Position numbers and translations under genes: made by a program. Positions 60,359 to 64,000 of a stretch of DNA of 64,000 bases are shown one piece after another (positions within the stretch are counted from its first letter, which is position 1; each line of letters opens with the position of its first letter). The notes below the pieces were generated by a model, which did not search any database, was not told where the DNA came from, and was given only the letters and a program-made list of their open reading frames with translations. This DNA is from Tenericutes bacterium HGW-Tenericutes-2 (GTDB lineage Bacteria > Bacillota_I > Bacilli_A > Acholeplasmatales > Acholeplasmataceae). The stretch covers positions 101,773 through 165,772 of the forward strand of contig PGXL01000005.1 of assembly GCA_002839095.1 (NCBI GenBank), written 5' to 3'.

Positions 60359-60424
60359 GTAAATCTCTACGTGTCACCAATATTATTTTGAAACGCTCTT
60401 CTCACCAGTGGGAAGGGCTTTTTT
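60359..60424 (+). repeat. Cassette junction repeat 6, truncated
   Basis: Degenerate core GTAAATCTCTACGTGTCACC at 60359-60378 and a good tRNA-Glu-type terminator at 60395-60424. The 5' box and AT-rich part are not recognisable. Last junction visible; it may be the distal end of the array. Confidence 0.75.
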
Positions 60425-60497
60425 ATTGATATTCACTGTTATCCTATACTGAGATAATTCTACAAATGATTGAAACCTATGACTTGCTTGGCTATAC

Positions 60498-60506
60498 TGG
60501 TATAAT
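60498..60506 (+). promoter_or_regulatory. Extended -10 promoter of the aldo/keto reductase
   Basis: TGGTATAAT at 60498-60506. An ATG at 60466 lies upstream of it, supporting the start at 60532. Confidence 0.6.
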
Positions 60507-60531
60507 ATACTCAAGAAGAGGATGTGTTTAT

Positions 60532-61341
60532 ATGAAATATCTTACAATGAATAATGGATTAAAGATTCCTGTGTTAGGAACAGGAACGAATACTTTTGGG
60601 AAAGAAAATAATGATTTTAATGGAAAAATTAATAATGATACAAAGGAACTTCGTTCTGCAATTGAATTAGGTTATCGATTAATAGATACTGCTATTTATT
60701 ATCGTAATGAAGAGGTTATTGGTAAAGCTGTTAAAGAGTCAAGTATTGATAGAAGTGATTTTTTTATCACATCAAAAATTCCAGCAGATGAAAAATTTGT
60801 CGGAACAAGTGATAGTGTTAAATTTCATGTAGAACAATCACTAAAGGCACTTGACTTGGATTATATTGATCTATATTTAATTCACTTTCCATTACAAACT
60901 AACGAAGAGAATTTAAGAGTGTGGCGTATATTGGAAACCTATGTGGATAAAGGACTTCTAAAATCAATTGGTGTGTCCAACTTTAATGAAGACCAACTAT
61001 CCGATTTGATTAAGCACGCTAGAATTAAACCCGTACTTAATCAATTTCAGTCATATCCAAGTAAACATCAACAATCATTAATAGATTTTTGTAAAGCTAA
61101 TGAAATTATTCCTCAGGCATATCAATCTTTTGCTAAAATTGATGCCAAGACTAAAGATATATTTATAGAACTAGCTAAGCCATATAAGAAATCATGGAGT
61201 CAAGTCATTCTAAATTATCAAATTAATGAAGGTTTAGTAGTGATTCCTAAATCACATAACAAGCAACATCAATTTGAAAATATCAATGTTTTCGATTTTA
61301 TATTAACAATGAAAGATATAGAAACTATTAAAAACATTTAA
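60532..61341 (+). CDS. Aldo/keto reductase
   Basis: 269 aa TIM-barrel oxidoreductase. Catalytic Asp and Tyr in LIDTAIYYRNEEVIG, Lys in FITSKIP, His in LYLIHFPL; SIGVSNFNEDQL and the NADPH-binding VVIPKSHN near the end complete the family signature. Reduces aldehydes or ketones; substrate unknown. AGAAGAGG precedes the chosen ATG. Follows the last junction, so it could be cassette cargo or the original flank. Confidence 0.9.
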   Translation: MKYLTMNNGLKIPVLGTGTNTFGKENNDFNGKINNDTKELRSAIELGYRLIDTAIYYRNEEVIGKAVKESSIDRSDFFITSKIPADEKFVGTSDSVKFHVEQSLKALDLDYIDLYLIHFPLQTNEENLRVWRILETYVDKGLLKSIGVSNFNEDQLSDLIKHARIKPVLNQFQSYPSKHQQSLIDFCKANEIIPQAYQSFAKIDAKTKDIFIELAKPYKKSWSQVILNYQINEGLVVIPKSHNKQHQFENINVFDFILTMKDIETIKNI

Positions 61342-61497
61342 TAAAAATCAAACAACCTAAAATTTTAAGGTGTTTTAGAAATGAATATCTAATTATCATA
61401 TCGTCTTCTTCGATGGTATAATGATTTAGATTTGAATGATTAAGAAAATCAGTTTAAAATTGTCTTAATCCAAAAATAATGAAATACGAGGATTGAT

Positions 61498-61812
61498 ATG
61501 GAACGCGAAAAAATGTTTATGCAATGGTTACAAAAATGGCAACCGAAAAATGCAAGTGTTAATTTTAATAAAAACGTGTGGGCAGAATCTACTTTGCTCG
61601 CTTATACAAATGTTTTAAAAAATATTGTTTCTGATTTGAAAATTGACGATCAGAACATAAAAAAGAATTTACTCGAGTATGATCATGTTAGTGAGTATTT
61701 GCTTGCATATGGAAAAATAATAAACCATGCGAATTTTAAAAGTTTGCAGTATTTTCCTATAGCAAAAAAATCTTTAAAAAGATATCTTGATTTTCTTAGT
61801 GGGTTGAAGTAA
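61498..61812 (+). CDS. Short helical protein, resembles an N-terminal domain of restriction-type proteins
   Basis: 104 aa. TLLAYTNVLKNIVSDL and AKKSLKRYLDFLSGL are spaced as in the helical N-terminal domain seen in some McrB/HNH restriction proteins. No nuclease or ATPase domain follows, so it is stand-alone or truncated. A tyrosine-recombinase arm domain was considered, but there is no catalytic domain. GAGG precedes the ATG. An extended -10 (TGGTATAAT, 61414-61422) lies upstream. Confidence 0.5.
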   Translation: MEREKMFMQWLQKWQPKNASVNFNKNVWAESTLLAYTNVLKNIVSDLKIDDQNIKKNLLEYDHVSEYLLAYGKIINHANFKSLQYFPIAKKSLKRYLDFLSGLK

Positions 61813-61891
61813 ACAGTAATATGATATAATGTCCAATCATTCATTTTCACATATTTAGTGAAATAAGGGCAAAATTGTTACAAGATGCTTA

Positions 61892-61918
61892 ATTATATAG
61901 CAATTTAAGCTATATAAT
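61892..61918 (+). promoter_or_regulatory. Perfect inverted repeat upstream of the cold-shock gene
   Basis: ATTATATAGC-AATTTAA-GCTATATAAT: a 10-bp perfect inverted repeat 118 nt before the cold-shock gene. Could be an operator or part of a long cold-shock leader. Confidence 0.5.
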
Positions 61919-62035
61919 GACTTAATTGGCTTTATTGTCGATAAAAATTAGGGTTTTAGTCAATAAAAGTGTATACTTATATATGGTTAAGTCAGTAATG
62001 ACAATTAATCAGAATAAAAAAAAGGAGTAATCGAC

Positions 62036-62233
62036 ATGACAGGAACAGTAAAATGGTTTAATTCTGACAAGGGATATGGATTTATCTCTACAGAAGAAGG
62101 TAAAGATGTATTCGTACACTTTAGCGCAATTCAATCTGAAGGATACAAGTCACTTGAAGAAGGCAGTAAAGTTCAATTTGACGTTGTAAATAGCGATCGC
62201 GGCGAAACAGCAGCAAACGTTATTAAACTATAA
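62036..62233 (+). CDS. cspA: Cold-shock protein
   Basis: 65 aa single cold-shock domain. [15 protein letters not shown] (RNP1 KGYGFI) and DVFVHFSAI (RNP2 VFVHF) are complete. Binds single-stranded RNA and DNA. AAAGGAG precedes the start. Base composition is richer in G+C than the cassettes (GGCGAAACAGCAGC). Its terminator is interrupted by the IS that follows. Confidence 0.96.
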   Translation: MTGTVKWFNSDKGYGFISTEEGKDVFVHFSAIQSEGYKSLEEGSKVQFDVVNSDRGETAANVIKL

Positions 62234-62264
62234 TTTTAAATAAAACTATAGATAAAAAATAAAA

Positions 62265-62282
62265 AGCTCTTCTCACTTGTGG
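62265..62282 (+). terminator. Interrupted terminator of the cold-shock gene
   Basis: AGCTCTTCTCACTTGTGG is the 5' arm and loop of a hairpin closely like the tRNA-Glu terminator. The 3' arm is missing because the IS starts at 62283. Confidence 0.6.
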
Positions 62283-62317
62283 TGAACTGCCCCCTGTCAA
62301 GTAGACAGTGGAAATAA

Positions 62318-63172
62318 TTAAATATTTAGTTGAGTTAAGGCTTGATTTCGATATTCAATCGGAGTTAAGCCTTTTAATTTCTCAATCGGAGTTAAGCCTT
62401 TTAATTTCTCTTGATACCTTTGCTCATTGTAGAAGACAATATATTGATCAATCGCTTTTTTTAGTTGATTGATATCGTGAAATTGATTCAAATAGTACAT
62501 CTCTGATTTGAGTGTACCCCAAAAACTTTCCATAGGTCCATTGTCTATGCACCTTCCAACTCTAGACATACTTACTGTCATACTTCTTGAAGAGAGTTTT
62601 TTTTGAAAGACTTTATTCGTATACTGGAACCCTCGATCGCTATGAAATATTGGTTTTGCGTCTGGATTCCTTTTGACAGCGTCCTCAAATGTCTCATTTG
62701 CGAGTTGATTGTTATTAAAGGTGCTCATTTTATGGCTGATAACACTTGTATCAAATAAATCGATAATCGCACTTAAATAGAGTTTGATATTTGTTCCTAT
62801 TACCTTGAACTCAGTAACGTCTGTTAACCATTTGTCATTAGGGTTTTCAGCGTCAAATTTCCGGTTTAATACATTTTCTGCAGTCACTTCAGGTCTAACT
62901 TTGATATACCCTTTACGCTTCCTACGAATGACCGAGGATATGCCCAACATCTTCATGAGTCTTCGAATGCGTTTCTTGTTATAACTCGCTTGATTGCGTT
63001 TATTGATCCATAATGTCATGCGTCGATAACCTAAAATGCCTTTAAACTCATCATGATATTCAATGATGAGTTGAGATAACTCGTGATTCAGTCTCTCTTC
63101 ATCAGTTTCTATTCTATTCAACCATTTGTAATAACTGCTACGCATAATCAAAAGGATTTCACATAGCACCAA
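62318..63172 (-). CDS. IS3-family transposase OrfB (DDE integrase domain)
   Basis: 284 aa from its first Met. DDE residues: Asp in WLTDVTEF, Asp in FHSDRGFQYT, Glu in GPMESFWGTLKSE. It is expected to be made mainly as an OrfAB fusion: the frame stays open upstream past the end of orfA and meets it at a slippery run. Near the C-terminus the peptide EKLKGLTPI occurs twice because of a 27-bp tandem duplication (62355-62408), not seen in typical members. Confidence 0.92.
   Translation of the reverse strand: MVLCEILLIMRSSYYKWLNRIETDEERLNHELSQLIIEYHDEFKGILGYRRMTLWINKRNQASYNKKRIRRLMKMLGISSVIRRKRKGYIKVRPEVTAENVLNRKFDAENPNDKWLTDVTEFKVIGTNIKLYLSAIIDLFDTSVISHKMSTFNNNQLANETFEDAVKRNPDAKPIFHSDRGFQYTNKVFQKKLSSRSMTVSMSRVGRCIDNGPMESFWGTLKSEMYYLNQFHDINQLKKAIDQYIVFYNEQRYQEKLKGLTPIEKLKGLTPIEYRNQALTQLNI
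62355..62408 (-). repeat. 27-bp tandem duplication inside orfB
   Basis: Two perfect copies, 62355-62381 and 62382-62408, in frame, adding nine residues. Probably a recent slippage event. Confidence 0.9.
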
Positions 63173-63204
63173 AATAGGATATCGCTTAGCCTCGTGAAGC
63201 TCTT

Positions 63205-63924
63205 TTATCGTTTTGTATTTGGCTTCTTGGCGGACCTTGCTAAAATATCCCTCCTTTCGATCTCCTGGAATTTTTTTATGACCTCAGCCTCCATTTCCAG
63301 ACGTTCATTCTTTCGTCTTAGAAGTTCGACTTCACGCTTTAATTTCTCAATCTCTGTCAAATTCTCTATGGGTTTTCTTTTGCCGCGATTATCTCTTAGA
63401 CCTTCTTCACCATCCGCTTTGTATTTCTTTACCCAATTGAAAACTTGAACATATGACGTCTCAAACTTTTCTGCTGCTAGTTTGTACGCATATTCATGCT
63501 CAATTGTCCATCTGATGATCTCTAACTTTTCTTCAAAACTTACTTTTCGTGTTTTTGCCATATAGACATACCCCTTTGGATCATATGCTTTGATCTCTTT
63601 ATGTCTATTATACTTTGAAACCCAATCAATGATTGTCGTTTCTGAAGGAATTTGATATTGCTTTGCTAAATCTAGATAGGATCCTTCACCCTTCAAATAT
63701 GCATGGATAACTTCACGTTTGAGAGATTGACTATACGCATTATTCCTTGGTTTATCATCAAACGCTCTTTCTCCGATAGATTCATGGTTTCTTATCCATC
63801 GTCTTATTGTTGTAAGGTTACACTCAAGTTCATTTGCTATCTCTATTTTTGATTTTATCTGGTTATGATATTGCTGAACAGCTAAAAACTTTGTTTCCTT
63901 ACTAAAACTATTTTTTCTTCCCAT
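63205..63924 (-). CDS. IS3-family transposase OrfA with several HTH domains
   Basis: 239 aa, longer than usual OrfA proteins. Three helix-turn-helix units (around residues 8-45, 60-100 and 125-165) and a C-terminal leucine-zipper-like helix (LKREVELLRRKNERLEMEAE). The slippery run A-AAA-AAA at 63271-63277, near codon 217, is positioned for -1 frameshifting into orfB, followed by AGGAGG which could also allow re-initiation. Confidence 0.9.
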   Translation of the reverse strand: MGRKNSFSKETKFLAVQQYHNQIKSKIEIANELECNLTTIRRWIRNHESIGERAFDDKPRNNAYSQSLKREVIHAYLKGEGSYLDLAKQYQIPSETTIIDWVSKYNRHKEIKAYDPKGYVYMAKTRKVSFEEKLEIIRWTIEHEYAYKLAAEKFETSYVQVFNWVKKYKADGEEGLRDNRGKRKPIENLTEIEKLKREVELLRRKNERLEMEAEVIKKFQEIERRDILARSAKKPNTKR

Positions 63925-64000
63925 AAAAGAAAAATCCCCTTTCTATAAACATCTACAAACTTTAATTATTTGTAGTGTCTACTTTAAGGGGATCATATCA

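Larger units (their letters stand above)
46072..60424 (+). mobile_element. tRNA-Glu-anchored gene cassette array
   Basis: About 14 kb of cassettes, all genes on the + strand, each ending with a repeat that rebuilds the tRNA-Glu 3' end and terminator. Junction cores lie at 49812, 51939, 54064, 56959, 58217 and 60359, with a decayed half at 50732. Cargo per cassette is one to four genes, mostly toxin-antitoxin, nuclease, Fic, regulator or lipoprotein genes. No integrase or relaxase gene is inside. I infer serial site-specific insertion at the tRNA 3' end by an enzyme encoded elsewhere; plain tandem duplication followed by cargo replacement is the alternative. Confidence 0.6.
62283..64000 (-). 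mobile_element. IS3-family (IS150-like) insertion sequence
   Basis: Left end TGAACTGCCCCCTG... and right end (complement) TGATATGATCCCCTT... form imperfect inverted repeats of about 37 bp, sharing AAGTAGACA and AAATAATT. Both orfA and orfB are present on the minus strand. The right end coincides with the window end, so the target duplication cannot be seen. Confidence 0.85.

Noticed and set aside
49745..60424. CRISPR array
   Set aside because: Repeats are about 135 bp, spaced by 1-4 kb with genes between them; no cas genes.
46072..60424. Classical integron
   Set aside because: No intI, no attI, no GTTRRRY boxes, and each cassette ends with its own terminator. The resemblance is in logic only.
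46072..60424. Prophage or ICE remnant
   Set aside because: No structural, replication, portal, relaxase or integrase gene; cargo is modular with repeat boundaries.
61498..61812. Tyrosine recombinase for the array
   Set aside because: Only about 100 residues, no RHRY catalytic region; helical pattern alone is not enough.

Overview
The window reads as the chromosome of a low-G+C bacterium of the Mycoplasmatota/Bacillota kind. TGA is used as a stop codon (for example at the ends of the genes at 13191, 16656 and 34566), so this is not a Mycoplasma with the reassigned code. The mix of HPr kinase, WhiA, CdaA, an IspDF fusion, Hsp33, YutD-like protein and many GH enzymes would suit an Acholeplasma- or Izemoplasma-like mollicute or a close relative. 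That placement is inference. Many promoters visible here are of the extended -10 type (TGNTATAAT).

Layout. 1-10.1 kb: a tightly packed carbohydrate operon (GH13, GH36, GH2, GH3 and a GPH sugar symporter). 10.1-15.7 kb: Hsp33, Dus, tRNA-Ser(CGA), a small membrane protein, a NUDIX hydrolase, an alpha/beta hydrolase lacking its usual histidine, and HflX behind a leader with an 11-codon uORF. 15.7-20.5 kb: a CdaA cluster that carries a PAS/degenerate-GGDEF membrane protein, then 5-FTHF cyclo-ligase, IspDF, YutD-like and NifU-like proteins. 20.5-45.7 kb: housekeeping genes (DegV, S1 protein, Pgi, TsaE-TsaB-RimI-TsaD, a large envelope protein, GlnRS, two UvrD-type helicases, LigA, UvrA, HprK-Lgt-PpaX, TrxB, WhiA, AcpS, Tex). 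45.8-46.1 kb: tRNA-Ser(GCT) and tRNA-Glu(TTC) behind one strong promoter.

46.1-60.4 kb is the accessory region and the main discovery. Directly after tRNA-Glu lies an array of gene cassettes, all transcribed in the tRNA direction. They are separated by a repeat of about 135 bp whose 3' part copies the tRNA-Glu acceptor end (TACGGGTCACCA) plus the tRNA's own terminator hairpin. Five full junctions, one truncated junction and at least one decayed half-junction are visible. Cassette contents resemble integron or defence-island cargo: membrane-anchored NERD and Mrr-type nucleases, a zincin, MNT-HEPN and Phd/RhuM-Doc toxin-antitoxin pairs, a Fic protein, a membrane XRE regulator and several lipoproteins. 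Four cassettes also begin with a pair of palindromes separated by exactly 78 bp (centre to centre). No integrase is present in the window, so I infer a trans-acting or lost recombinase. The arrangement looks like a tRNA-anchored, integron-like system, but its mobility is unproven.

60.4-64 kb: an aldo/keto reductase, a short orphan domain protein, a cold-shock protein, and an IS3-family element that interrupts the cold-shock gene's terminator and reaches the window end.
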